From contig CALZIO010000014.1 of the NCBI GenBank assembly GCA_945787785.1, positions 1-50,051 on the forward strand: 50,051 bases of DNA, in the 5' to 3' direction. Numbering within the stretch: the first letter of the stretch is position 1; every line of letters begins with the position of its first letter. This DNA comes from an uncultured Chromatiaceae bacterium (GTDB lineage: Bacteria > Pseudomonadota > Gammaproteobacteria > Tenderiales > Tenderiaceae). The notes under the pieces were generated by a model. It saw only the letters and a list, made by a program, of their open reading frames with translations. It ran no database searches and was not told where the DNA came from. Positions 22,555 through 30,896 of the stretch are shown here, piece after piece. The translations under genes were made by a program, and so were the position numbers.

Positions 22555-24297
22555 CTAGTCTGGCATGTACGGATTAACATTCTCTTCTCCAAACCAAGAG
22601 CATAGAGTGGCCAATGCAGATGCTGATAGTTCTTGGGTGAATAGAAGCGCTAAGCGTTTTTTTGCACGTGAACATGAAACGTAAAATAGATTTCGGTTAC
22701 GAACGTAGGCTTCAGCTTTATTGCCAGGATACCGGTCAGGGAACCATTCAAGAAACAGATTCCAGTTGTAGTGATTCCATCCTCTTCCAAGCACAACTAA
22801 CACATTGTCAAACTCTGCACCTTTGACACCGTGCTTTGTAGAAAATGGGGTATAGTTGTTTATAAACAAAGCCAAAGAAATTAGCTCTCTATAGGGAATC
22901 GAATGTAGTTTGTTGATCTGTGTGAGCGTCAGAGAGGCAGCTATTTCCTCTGGCGTCGAATTTTCTAATTCGCTTTCTGTTCTTTGAACTGCATCTGGAA
23001 GTCTTGGCCGATGAGTGGCTTTAAGGTGATCTAGTACGTCACCTATTGTTCCATTCAAACGAAGCTCAACCAAAGTGCTCATACTATTTGCCCACAGTTG
23101 TTTATCATCAAGGCTTCTAATATTGACCGAGCGCGATCCTATAGCAGTAAACATATCGCCAAAGCGACCTTCTTGGAATGCCACACATGCGGGCTCAACT
23201 GTATCAACAAGAAACGCTATGTGCGGGTCTTCCTTCTTCATGACTGAGTCATTGTATTGAAATGCATTGAGGATTTGACCATAGTTTTGTTCTGCAGCCA
23301 AAACACTGTGAGTGAGCATCAAGATCTTTGTGTTTTCGGGCGAAAAATCCCACCCTTCCTCACCCAGTCTGCCCCGAAGACCTTCAAGATAGGCATGCGC
23401 ATCTTCAGCAGGTAGATCTCCGCCCCAATGGCCTCCACCACGTCGAACACCTGCCCAATTATTTGTATGAAATACTATTACTGAGCCGGTCGCATCCGGA
23501 TCGTGTACCTCTTGGGGGAGATCTGTCCGTATGGCATTAAGAATATCAACAACATCCGGGACAGAACGAAAATTTGCCTGCTTACCAATTTGTCTCAGGT
23601 TATCGTGTTCAACAACTCCCTTGCCATCACGATATATTTTCTGCCAACTGTCACCGAATAATCCAATCAGTGGACCCACCCCTGGGCCAATAAAGTGTTC
23701 AATAATACTATCCTCAAAATCCGCGTTGGTATCCTGATACTCATCGATAAAGAGAATTGGAAAACGACTGGTAAGAATCTGCCGGAACTTAGGTTGCTCC
23801 ATCATTGCCACCGTTAAAGTCAGGACGTCATCATGATGAAGAAACAAATTATCATCTCTTATTCTTCTATAACCTAGATCATAATTAACCTTGCGTGTGC
23901 CTATCCCGCCAGCTTCAACAAGTTTTTCTGACCAAGCATCAATGTCTGCAACTTTCTCCCTCAGCATTGCTTGAAAGCTCTTGATGAGACCCCAGCAAAA
24001 GGCATGAATAGTTGATGCATAAATAGCGGGATGCCCGTCAGTTCGTGAAATAATCTCATCAGTGGCTACATTAGTGTAAGTAATACAGGCAACCTGCTGG
24101 TTACTGCGTTGAAGAGCAGGTCCGTGCTCATCGATGATAAGTCTAAGCGCTTGTACGAGAGAGAATGTTTTGCCTGCGCCAGCCCCAGCTTCCAGTTTGA
24201 AATTCTGGCCTGCGTTAATACACTCGAACATCTCTTCGAGGGCTCTCTTCGCGGCGATTTCAGCCGGGCTAATTTGTGCAGACTCAGGATTCGACAT
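22555..24297 (-). CDS. UvrD/PcrA-like helicase, Gabija GajB-like
   Basis: This 580-residue superfamily 1 helicase has Walker A AGAGAGKT (residues 37-44), motif Ic TIHAFCWGLI, Walker B DEYQDTN (185-191), GDSWQKIY (215-222), KGAEFDNVLVVLG and motif VI YVSCSRAKKRLALLF. Paired with and overlapping an OLD-family nuclease gene, it matches the two-gene Gabija anti-phage system, where GajB is thought to sense DNA ends or nucleotide depletion and activate GajA. The ATG at 24297 (MSNPESAQ) is preferred; it overlaps the upstream gene by 14 bases, while the longer frame to 24357 overlaps far more. It is somewhat longer than typical GajB (about 500 residues). Confidence 0.82.
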   Translation of the reverse strand: MSNPESAQISPAEIAAKRALEEMFECINAGQNFKLEAGAGAGKTFSLVQALRLIIDEHGPALQRSNQQVACITYTNVATDEIISRTDGHPAIYASTIHAFCWGLIKSFQAMLREKVADIDAWSEKLVEAGGIGTRKVNYDLGYRRIRDDNLFLHHDDVLTLTVAMMEQPKFRQILTSRFPILFIDEYQDTNADFEDSIIEHFIGPGVGPLIGLFGDSWQKIYRDGKGVVEHDNLRQIGKQANFRSVPDVVDILNAIRTDLPQEVHDPDATGSVIVFHTNNWAGVRRGGGHWGGDLPAEDAHAYLEGLRGRLGEEGWDFSPENTKILMLTHSVLAAEQNYGQILNAFQYNDSVMKKEDPHIAFLVDTVEPACVAFQEGRFGDMFTAIGSRSVNIRSLDDKQLWANSMSTLVELRLNGTIGDVLDHLKATHRPRLPDAVQRTESELENSTPEEIAASLTLTQINKLHSIPYRELISLALFINNYTPFSTKHGVKGAEFDNVLVVLGRGWNHYNWNLFLEWFPDRYPGNKAEAYVRNRNLFYVSCSRAKKRLALLFTQELSASALATLCSWFGEENVNPYMPD

Positions 24298-26320
24298 GTT
24301 CGTCTGAGGCTGCATTTTTTCCCGCAGCTTCCTCTTCAACGTTTGGCGATCCTGCAAGCCAGCGCAAACCCTCTTCGATATAAAGTGGAGTTATCCACCC
24401 GGAATCCATAATGGCATATTTAATAGCAAAATCTGTTTTGTCGACTGTTTTAGCAAGCTCCCATGCCTGCGTTTCACTTTCATCAGGCGTGGTTCCAGTG
24501 ATTTCGAATTTCTCTAGGTTTGCAAGCATGAACGCATCTTCAAAACTGCGGCCGCATGCTTCACCATCTGCATGAGGAATTTGGTATGCAAGCCGCCGAT
24601 TTGCCTTAATCTTATCTATTTCAGTCTTAGCTAGAAGGTCGTCTTTAGTGGGATTAGCCTGTCCATCGGCTATGTACCAACTGTTGATACAGGCATTACT
24701 TGTATGAGTACCCTGGCTGACTTTACACTTCGTTCTATTATTGTTGCCGTCAACTGTATCCAGATCTGTAATTACTAATGTTCTAAGATTTAGAAAATCG
24801 AGCAGATTAAAAAAACGGTGTGCATAGGCACCACCTACTTCCATGGTAGAAAGGTACTGACTCCCCAGCCTAGATTCATTCTCGGGTCTACCCTCATCAG
24901 ATTTCTTGATCATTTCAGGTAGAAGAAGACGCTCTGAGGCACCCTCGATCAATATTGCTCGATCAGCAAAAAGTAGATCACATCGAGTGAGTGTCATGTA
25001 CTTGTGAAGGAACTCACGGTTAGCATCATCTTCGTCACTCAAGCCGGTGCGAAGATCCTTAGCTTCAGTCTTCATGACAGCCGATCCCGTCTCACGCGGT
25101 TGTGTGAGGAAATATCTCATGGAGTCAAACGATGCTTCATTGGCAATATGGGATGAATGCGTCGTAACAACAAACTGGACAGGCCATGGGTTTCCGTCGT
25201 TGTATCTAGCCACAAAAAGATCGCGAATTTCCCCAAGCTTTCTAATAAACACATTCTGCATCTGCGGATGTAGATGTGCTTCAGGCTCTTCGATGAATAT
25301 CAGGTGAATACCAGACGTCGGTTGCTTGTTTGTAAACTCCTTAAAGAATTCAAAGAGCTTGAGAAGAATAAAAATCAGATTGCGAGGACCTAGGCCATTG
25401 TATGATTCCGGGAGATTCATACCATTTACTCCCTGATAGCCTACAGTGGTGTGGTTCGAAAGAAGCTGATCTACTTTCAAGACTGTCTCGGTCCGAAGTC
25501 GCGGATCAGTCAACCCTGGGTACCCGAAAAGATCGAATGTTGGGGTAAGATTCTGTAGCTGCGCATTGAAATCGGCATCAATTTGACTCTCAATCTCGGT
25601 GACAGCTGACTTTAATGATTCTGCTGTTGTCTGATCATCCGTGCTTGCGGTATCTGACGCGGCGGCAGTGAATAGCTTTTCAAAGACTTTTCCAAGAACC
25701 GCTTTCTCCTTGTTTGATGCATCGTCTAAGGCACGCTGGGCATTGATAAATCCGAACTGGAGAACTGCCCGTAAATTCGAGGGTTCCAGCTCCTTGCGAT
25801 TTGTTGAATCGTTGGGATCTTCCGATTCAATCGTCGCTTCGAAGTATTTAGGGACCCTATCTTTTAATGCTTTAAAGAAGGTATGACGATCTTCGTCTAA
25901 CCCTTCAAATAACTGCGAAATCTTTCCTGGAGCAAGCGCATAGCGAATATTGACTTGGGCTGATGTACATTGTTCATCAAGGTCAATGATAAACTCGGCA
26001 AGTGGTCCAAGATTTGTGTCACCCTCATAGTCGACAGTGAGCGTTGTTATGATTGCCGGAAGCTTTTCTCGTATGATCGCTTCGTCTTCGTTATTTCTGT
26101 GTGCTTCAAAAGTATGCCAAAACTGTTCGTGTACACCCAGCGAAAAATCCGCAAGCCTGAAGCGCGGCGTCTTCTCATCGAGTAAACGTCGAAAGAGCTC
26201 AGTCAGAGACGTTTTACCGCTGTTGTTTCGCCCTACAACCACGGTCGCGCCATCCTCCAGGCAAAGCTGGACATCTTCAAGAAGGCGAAAGTTCTTGATC
26301 GATATTTGGCTTATTTTCAT
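24284..26320 (-). CDS. OLD-family ATPase/TOPRIM nuclease, Gabija GajA-like
   Basis: This 678-residue protein has an ABC-type ATPase split around a long insert: KISQISIKNFRLLEDV at the N-terminus, Walker A GRNNSGKT (residues 30-37), signature region YNGLGPRNL (307-315), Walker B IFIEEPEAHLHP (341-352) and H-loop TTHS (386-389). A TOPRIM domain follows with ILIEGASE (Glu459) and VITDLDTVDGN (Asp519, Asp521), the metal ligands of OLD nucleases. With the overlapping UvrD-like gene this is a class 2 OLD arrangement, i.e. Gabija-like, predicted to cut phage DNA. The ATG at 26320 is chosen at the family start; the frame is open to 26413. A C-terminal extension of about 60 residues is unassigned. Confidence 0.84.
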   Translation of the reverse strand: MKISQISIKNFRLLEDVQLCLEDGATVVVGRNNSGKTSLTELFRRLLDEKTPRFRLADFSLGVHEQFWHTFEAHRNNEDEAIIREKLPAIITTLTVDYEGDTNLGPLAEFIIDLDEQCTSAQVNIRYALAPGKISQLFEGLDEDRHTFFKALKDRVPKYFEATIESEDPNDSTNRKELEPSNLRAVLQFGFINAQRALDDASNKEKAVLGKVFEKLFTAAASDTASTDDQTTAESLKSAVTEIESQIDADFNAQLQNLTPTFDLFGYPGLTDPRLRTETVLKVDQLLSNHTTVGYQGVNGMNLPESYNGLGPRNLIFILLKLFEFFKEFTNKQPTSGIHLIFIEEPEAHLHPQMQNVFIRKLGEIRDLFVARYNDGNPWPVQFVVTTHSSHIANEASFDSMRYFLTQPRETGSAVMKTEAKDLRTGLSDEDDANREFLHKYMTLTRCDLLFADRAILIEGASERLLLPEMIKKSDEGRPENESRLGSQYLSTMEVGGAYAHRFFNLLDFLNLRTLVITDLDTVDGNNNRTKCKVSQGTHTSNACINSWYIADGQANPTKDDLLAKTEIDKIKANRRLAYQIPHADGEACGRSFEDAFMLANLEKFEITGTTPDESETQAWELAKTVDKTDFAIKYAIMDSGWITPLYIEEGLRWLAGSPNVEEEAAGKNAASDEHVES

Positions 26321-26416
26321 TGAAGTTCCATTTCGTTGACGCGTATCTTTGTGGACATTAGTTCGTGAAGAAGGGCGCGGAATAAGTCCATATAGCTTTT
26401 CTTCTTGCCGCAAACA

Positions 26417-26626
26417 CTATTGGTTTTCTTTTACATATTCGAAAAGATCAGCCACACCACAATCAAAAAGTGCGCAAAGCTTTTCTATGGTTTCTAGGTC
26501 CACCCGCGTAGCGGTTTCCTTATATAACAGAGTGATCGTGTTGCGATGCAGCCCGGTCTCTCGTGCCACATCTATCACCTTCATCTTGTGCTCACCCATT
26601 AAGCGAGACAAATGACACCGAATCAT
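26417..26626 (-). CDS. Cro/CI-type HTH regulator
   Basis: This 69-residue protein is a single helix-turn-helix domain of the small XRE type (IDVARETGLHRNTITLLY, then VDLETIEKLCALFDCGVADLF). It is the first gene of the minus-strand unit containing the two Gabija-like genes, 96 bases upstream of the nuclease. Palindromic sites lie 30-100 bases upstream of its start, so it probably represses its own operon and perhaps the divergent excisionase-integrase operon. Small regulators of this kind precede many defence operons. Confidence 0.85.
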   Translation of the reverse strand: MIRCHLSRLMGEHKMKVIDVARETGLHRNTITLLYKETATRVDLETIEKLCALFDCGVADLFEYVKENQ

Positions 26627-26655
26627 GTCGTTTTAGCCCTCTTGCGAAAATAAAA

Positions 26656-26726
26656 GTCATTCAGGATGACAAAAACTATTTACATATGACATTTATCGTG
26701 CTTAAATGTCATTTAGGATGACATTT
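26656..26726. promoter_or_regulatory. Palindromic operator cluster between divergent operons
   Basis: A perfect inverted repeat with 9-base arms AAATGTCAT/ATGACATTT and centre TTAGG spans 26704-26726. A shorter copy, GTCAT-TCAGG-ATGAC, spans 26656-26670, and a half-site ATGACATTT lies between them at 26686-26694. All share the core ATGAC. The cluster fills the gap between the minus-strand HTH-nuclease-helicase unit and the plus-strand excisionase-integrase unit, as expected for a shared operator bound by the HTH protein. Confidence 0.75.
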
Positions 26727-26782
26727 ATTCATTTAAATGTGCTTTCGTTAATCCTATCTGAAATCATGTGGAGGATAAAGCT

Positions 26783-27019
26783 ATGAATCAAACTTATTTA
26801 ACAACCGAAGAACTCGCTGAGCGCATTAAGTACGACTCCAGAACTATCAGGGAGCGTTTGAAGGATTCGGTATTGCTGGAAGGTAAGCACTACTTCCGCC
26901 CTTTCGGCGGCCGGAAGATTCTATATATATGGGAGGCCATTGAGACGGACATGATGAAATCAGTTAAAGAGGCTGGTTTTGCAATCCCTATGGCGGGTGG
27001 AGGTGCTTGCCATGGGTAG
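26783..27019 (+). CDS. Excisionase-like HTH protein
   Basis: This 78-residue protein has a winged-HTH layout (YLTTEELAERIKYDSRTIRE, then GKHYFRPFGGRKILYIWEAI), typical of phage and island excisionases or MerR-like DNA-binding helpers. The ATG at 26783 follows GGAGG by 8 bases. Its stop overlaps the integrase start (ATGGGTAG), so the two are translationally coupled. It is inferred to steer the integrase towards excision. Confidence 0.8.
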   Translation: MNQTYLTTEELAERIKYDSRTIRERLKDSVLLEGKHYFRPFGGRKILYIWEAIETDMMKSVKEAGFAIPMAGGGACHG

Positions 27020-28208
27020 CGTTAGTGTTAGGCCGGAGAACAAGAAGCTGTTCTTTGATTTTCGTTTTCAGGGCAAACGTTGTCGTGAGCAAACTACTCT
27101 TGACGATACCCCTGCCAATCGAAAAAAGATGAAGCAGGTGCTGGATCGAATTGAGGCGGAGATTACCCTGGGCCAGTTCGATTACGGCAAGTATTTCCCG
27201 GATAGCCCACGGACGCAGCAGTTCCGGGAGATGAAGCGGCGCAAGGAGATGGCGCTGGCAGATACCCCACTCTTCTCAACGTTTGCTGATGTCTGGCTGG
27301 CTGAGATGAAGATCCAGTGGCGGGAGTCACATTACGATGCGGTGTCACACACCTTCAAAAAGCATCTAAAGCCGGCCTTTGGGGATAAAGAGGTCAGCCA
27401 CATCACCAAGGCAGATATTCTCACCTTTCGCGCGTCCCTCGCCAAAGTTTCGGGCAGAAAGGGTAATGAGAGTCTGTCGGCTTCTCGTGTAAACCACATC
27501 ATGACACCTTTGCGCATGATCCTTAATGAAGCAGCTGACCGCTATGAGTTTAGCCCGGCTTACCGGGGAATAAAATCCCTTAAGGTGCCGCGTACCGATG
27601 TGGAACCCTTCACCCTGGATGAGGTGATGCTCATCATTGATAACGTGAGGGAGGATTACCGCCCCTACTACACCGTTCGTTTCTTCACAGGCATGCGAAC
27701 CTCTGAGGTTGATGGACTGAAGTGGAAGTATGTGGATTTAGATAATAGGCAAATCCTGATCAGGGAGGCCTTGGTCAAAGGCAAAATGGTGCCAACCAAG
27801 AATGATGGTTCTGTGCGAGAAATATCAATGTCAGAGCCTGTGTTCAAAGCATTAAAGAAACAGAAAGAGAGTACAGGTGAGTCCGAGTTTGTCTTCATAA
27901 CCAAGCATGGTCACAACCTGATCCACAACAACATCACCAAACGGGTGTGGTATCCCCTACTTCGTTATCTGGATCTGAAAAAGCGACGTCCTTATCAAAC
28001 CCGTCACACCGCTGCGACGTTGTGGTTGGCCGCTGGCGAAAGTCCGGAATGGATCGCCCGGCAGATGGGGCACACCACCACCGAGATGTTGTTCCGAGTC
28101 TATTCGCGTTACGTACCCAACCTAACTCGCCAAGACGGATCAGCTTTTGATCGACTGTTGCGACGTGAGCTAGGTGGTAACAAACAGGAGGAAGCTGGTG
28201 ATGAATAA
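27012..28208 (+). CDS. Tyrosine-type site-specific integrase
   Basis: This 398-residue tyrosine recombinase starts with an arm-binding domain (SVSVRPENKKLFFDFRF, DUF3596-like), then a SAM-like core-binding domain (about 85-180) and a catalytic domain. Catalytic residues visible are Arg229 (TGMRTSE), Lys263 region (TKND), Arg331 (YQTRHTAAT), His354 (QMGHT) and Tyr364 (FRVYSRY). The usual first His of HxxR is Tyr, as in many lambda-like integrases of this type. It probably inserted the island at the tRNA-Arg gene about 5 kb upstream. ATG 27012 overlaps the excisionase stop. Confidence 0.92.
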   Translation: MGSVSVRPENKKLFFDFRFQGKRCREQTTLDDTPANRKKMKQVLDRIEAEITLGQFDYGKYFPDSPRTQQFREMKRRKEMALADTPLFSTFADVWLAEMKIQWRESHYDAVSHTFKKHLKPAFGDKEVSHITKADILTFRASLAKVSGRKGNESLSASRVNHIMTPLRMILNEAADRYEFSPAYRGIKSLKVPRTDVEPFTLDEVMLIIDNVREDYRPYYTVRFFTGMRTSEVDGLKWKYVDLDNRQILIREALVKGKMVPTKNDGSVREISMSEPVFKALKKQKESTGESEFVFITKHGHNLIHNNITKRVWYPLLRYLDLKKRRPYQTRHTAATLWLAAGESPEWIARQMGHTTTEMLFRVYSRYVPNLTRQDGSAFDRLLRRELGGNKQEEAGDE

Positions 28209-28446
28209 GGGAAGATGTAACCAGATGGTCGATCGCTTGACCGAGGCGCTGATCTTTTCAATGCAGATTCCGGACGGCATCCAGCTGGTCTCCATTTTAG
28301 GAAATGGTAACGAACCGGACAACCGCGAGGTGGTGAAGTCCTGGATCAACCAAAACATCGAGGTCCTGGAAGAGGAAACAGGCAAAGCCCTGTTACCCAT
28401 CCTGCAGGAGAGACTAAGCGCCAGCCTTGAGCAGATCTATTACTAA
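28201..28446 (+). CDS. Small unknown protein in the integrase operon
   Basis: This 81-residue protein is not recognised. It is predicted mostly helical and acidic (for example IEVLEEETGKALLPILQ), with no membrane segment. The ATG at 28201 overlaps the integrase stop (ATGAATAA) and AGGAGG precedes it, so translation is coupled to the integrase. It forms part of a four- to five-gene unit ending at a clear terminator. It may be accessory to recombination or an unlinked cargo gene. Confidence 0.65.
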   Translation: MNKGRCNQMVDRLTEALIFSMQIPDGIQLVSILGNGNEPDNREVVKSWINQNIEVLEEETGKALLPILQERLSASLEQIYY

Positions 28447-28466
28447 CAGAGTTTAGGAGAGAAAGA

Positions 28467-28787
28467 ATGATACTTACACGTGAAGAGTTACAGGCACTGT
28501 GGCAGGAAAATATTGAGGAATACCGAGGAGAGATCCGTATACCATGGCCAAAGATGAATGACGATATGGCATGGATGCGGGTGATCATTTCGGACCAGGC
28601 CAGTCAGGCTGAAGGGAAAGTGACACTTTTTGAAAACTTAAAAGTTACTGATGATTGCATCACCCTGAAATTGCCAGATTGGTGGAAGATGGTGCAGATC
28701 TATTTTCAGGAAAAGTACGGTGAAAAGCTGGGCCAGGTGATCATGGAAAAAGCACTCGTGAGGTTGGCAGATGAAAAGCTTGTTTAG
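28467..28787 (+). CDS. Unknown protein, paralogue A of a tandem pair
   Basis: This 106-residue protein is not recognised by family. It aligns along its length with the next gene product: shared blocks are IR-PWP-M-DD followed by an aromatic residue and Met, a Gly-x3-LFE block, an I-x-L-x2-P-x-W block, YF-x2-KY and IM-x-K-x-LV. It is soluble, acidic and probably mixed alpha/beta. GGAGAG precedes the ATG. It overlaps the next gene by 17 bases. Its position beside the integrase suggests island cargo, perhaps defence or anti-defence; this is inference. Confidence 0.7.
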   Translation: MILTREELQALWQENIEEYRGEIRIPWPKMNDDMAWMRVIISDQASQAEGKVTLFENLKVTDDCITLKLPDWWKMVQIYFQEKYGEKLGQVIMEKALVRLADEKLV

Positions 28788-29157
28788 ACGATGGTTTGAA
28801 AAGCCTGAACGAAAAGTGATGACAGACATTATTGATCGAGACACTCTGTATGGATTGCGTGATCATCACAATCAAATGCCATATCTTGAAGTAATCCGAA
28901 AGCCGTGGCCTGAGATGGAAGACGATATCAACTTCATGCAGGACCTGATTTTTTATGCCGTGGAAAGTGATGGCGGTTATCTCAGACTGTTTGAAGGCAT
29001 GGAGCTTGAAGACGATGAAATCATATTAAGAAGGCCGGAGTGGTTTGAACTGTGTAAAGACTACTTTGGTGGTAAGTACGAAAAAGATATCTATGAAATC
29101 ATGTTCGAGAAAGGGCTGGTGGTTATGATGGATCGATATTTTATTTTGCCGAAGTAA
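28771..29157 (+). CDS. Unknown protein, paralogue B of a tandem pair
   Basis: This 128-residue protein is a diverged copy of the preceding one, with an N-terminal basic extension (KSLFRRWFEKPERKV) of about 17 residues that the first lacks. The shared block reads VIRKPWPEMEDDINFMQDLI, with RPEWFELCKDYFGGKYEKD further on. The C-terminus IMFEKGLVVMMDRYF again parallels paralogue A. It begins inside the end of that gene and ends 19 bases before a terminator. The pair may form a heterodimer; no function can be assigned. Confidence 0.7.
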   Translation: MKSLFRRWFEKPERKVMTDIIDRDTLYGLRDHHNQMPYLEVIRKPWPEMEDDINFMQDLIFYAVESDGGYLRLFEGMELEDDEIILRRPEWFELCKDYFGGKYEKDIYEIMFEKGLVVMMDRYFILPK

Positions 29158-29176
29158 GGCAGCAGTCAGCAAAAGC

Positions 29177-29213
29177 AAAGCCCGCTCCTGATTGCTCAGT
29201 GGCGGGCTTTTTC
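29177..29213 (+). terminator. Rho-independent terminator of the integrase operon
   Basis: AAAGCCCGC at 29177-29185 pairs perfectly with GCGGGCTTT at 29202-29210, followed by TTT. The loop is 16 bases. It lies 20 bases after the last small gene and marks the end of the excisionase-integrase unit. The next 180 bases, to 29392, are AT-rich and contain no gene I can support. Confidence 0.88.
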
Positions 29214-29392
29214 GGTAGCTTAGTTCCCTTTCTCGCAATTCATATTTAAGCATGAGTGAATATTTGATTCAAGATGTTGTGCTGCCAACGAATAATGGAG
29301 CTAATATAAAAAGCATAAATATAATTTGGTTGGTGAGAAGATAAGTGCAAAAGAACTTAACAACTTTAATATGAATTAAGAAACATATAATT

Positions 29393-30833
29393 GTGCTGAA
29401 TAAATCTCAGATCCTACAGGGTATTAATTGTTATAAGTCCCTTTACTTGACCATCAATCACCCAGAGGTTGACGTTGATGGTGGTAATGAGATGCTGGTC
29501 AAGCGTGGAATTGAAGTGGGTAAGTTGGCGAGAACGTTTTTCGCGAATGGAGTTTTGATAAATGCCATGCCCGATGTAGAAGTTGCAGTCGACTTGACCA
29601 AGCACTATTTAAAACAATTCATCTGTCCCTTGGTTTGAAGCAACATTTTTGCATAACGATGTGCTGGTGCGGGCGGATATCCTGGAGAGAGATGAATCAG
29701 GGATACGTTTGATCGAGGTCAAATCGTCGACCTCAGTAAAGTCGCACTATGTAATGGACTGCGCCATCCAGGCGTGGGTGATTGAACAGTGTGGATATAC
29801 GTTAAGTTCAATCGAACTTATGTGTATCGATTCTGGGTTTGTCTATCAGGGTAACGATGGCTACGACGGTTTGTTTGTCCGCCACGATATTACCGATCAG
29901 GTGCGAGAGATAATGGGTGACGTGGCTAACTGGAGCAATGAGCTGGCCACTATGCTGAAAGGTGCATGCCCTGAGACCAATGTTGGTAAGCAGTGCCATA
30001 ACCCTTATGAATGCGGCTATTTTGATTATTGTACCCGTGATGAATCATCCTACCCTGTTCGAGTCCTGCCACGTGCGGGGATGGTGCCACATGAACTGAA
30101 ATATGAAGGTATAGAGGATATTCGCGATATTCCGGCTGACCGTTTGAAAAACAATAATCATGAATGGGTCAGGCGCGTGACCGTCAGTGGCATGCCTGAA
30201 CTTAAGCCAGAAGCAACAGCAATGATCCAGGCGTTGGGCTATCCTCGTTATTATATCGATTTTGAGTCAATCCAATTCGCCATACCCATCTGGAAAGGGA
30301 CGAGGCCTTTCCAGCAACTTCCGTTTCAGTGGTCATGTCATGTCGAGCACTCAACAGGTCAGATAGGGCATTGCGATTACCTGGCTACTGATAGCAACCC
30401 ACCCATGCGTGAATTTGCGGAGACGCTTATTCACGCTTTGGGTGTGACAGGTCCGGTACTGGTCTATAGTTCATTTGAAAAATCTCGCCTGAAAGAGCTG
30501 GCTGATATGTATCCAGATCTGGCTGATGCCTTAGGGCGAATCATTGAGCGTTTGGTGGATCTGTTGCCCATTGTTAGACAGCATTACTACCACCCTGAGA
30601 TGAAGGGTTCCTGGTCAGTTAAGTCCGTACTGCCGACTGTTGCTCCTGAACTAGACTATAAAGCTCTGGATGAGGTGCGCGATGGCAGTATGGCGCAGAT
30701 GGCGTATCTGGAAATGATTAACTCTGTAACAGAGCCAACAAGAAAGGCCTATTTGATCGAGCGACTGAAGGCTTATTGTGAGATGGATACGCTAGCAATG
30801 GTCAAGATCGCACATTTTATTGAAGTCAGGTGA
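29393..30833 (+). pseudogene. Cas4-like/DUF2779 nuclease, frameshifted
   Basis: Two adjacent frames together encode one DUF2779 protein of about 480 residues. The first (29393-29638) gives the Cas4-like start with QGINCYKSLYL. The second gives FEATFLHNDVLVRADIL, IEVKSSTSVK (PD-(D/E)XK core), a cysteine cluster (CPETNVGKQCHNPYEC...YC) for a 4Fe-4S site, then the DUF2779 part with YYIDFES and YCEMDTLAM, resembling a DEDD exonuclease. Dropping one A from TTTAAAAC near 29605-29609 joins the frames without loss. It may be a real mutation, a sequencing error or a slippage site. The start is a poorly supported GTG at 29393. Confidence 0.75.
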
Positions 30834-30896
30834 GCAAGTTTAGAATTGTATCGCTTGGCTGTTGGCTAAGCGCCAATTCTAATGCTGGAGGGTGAT

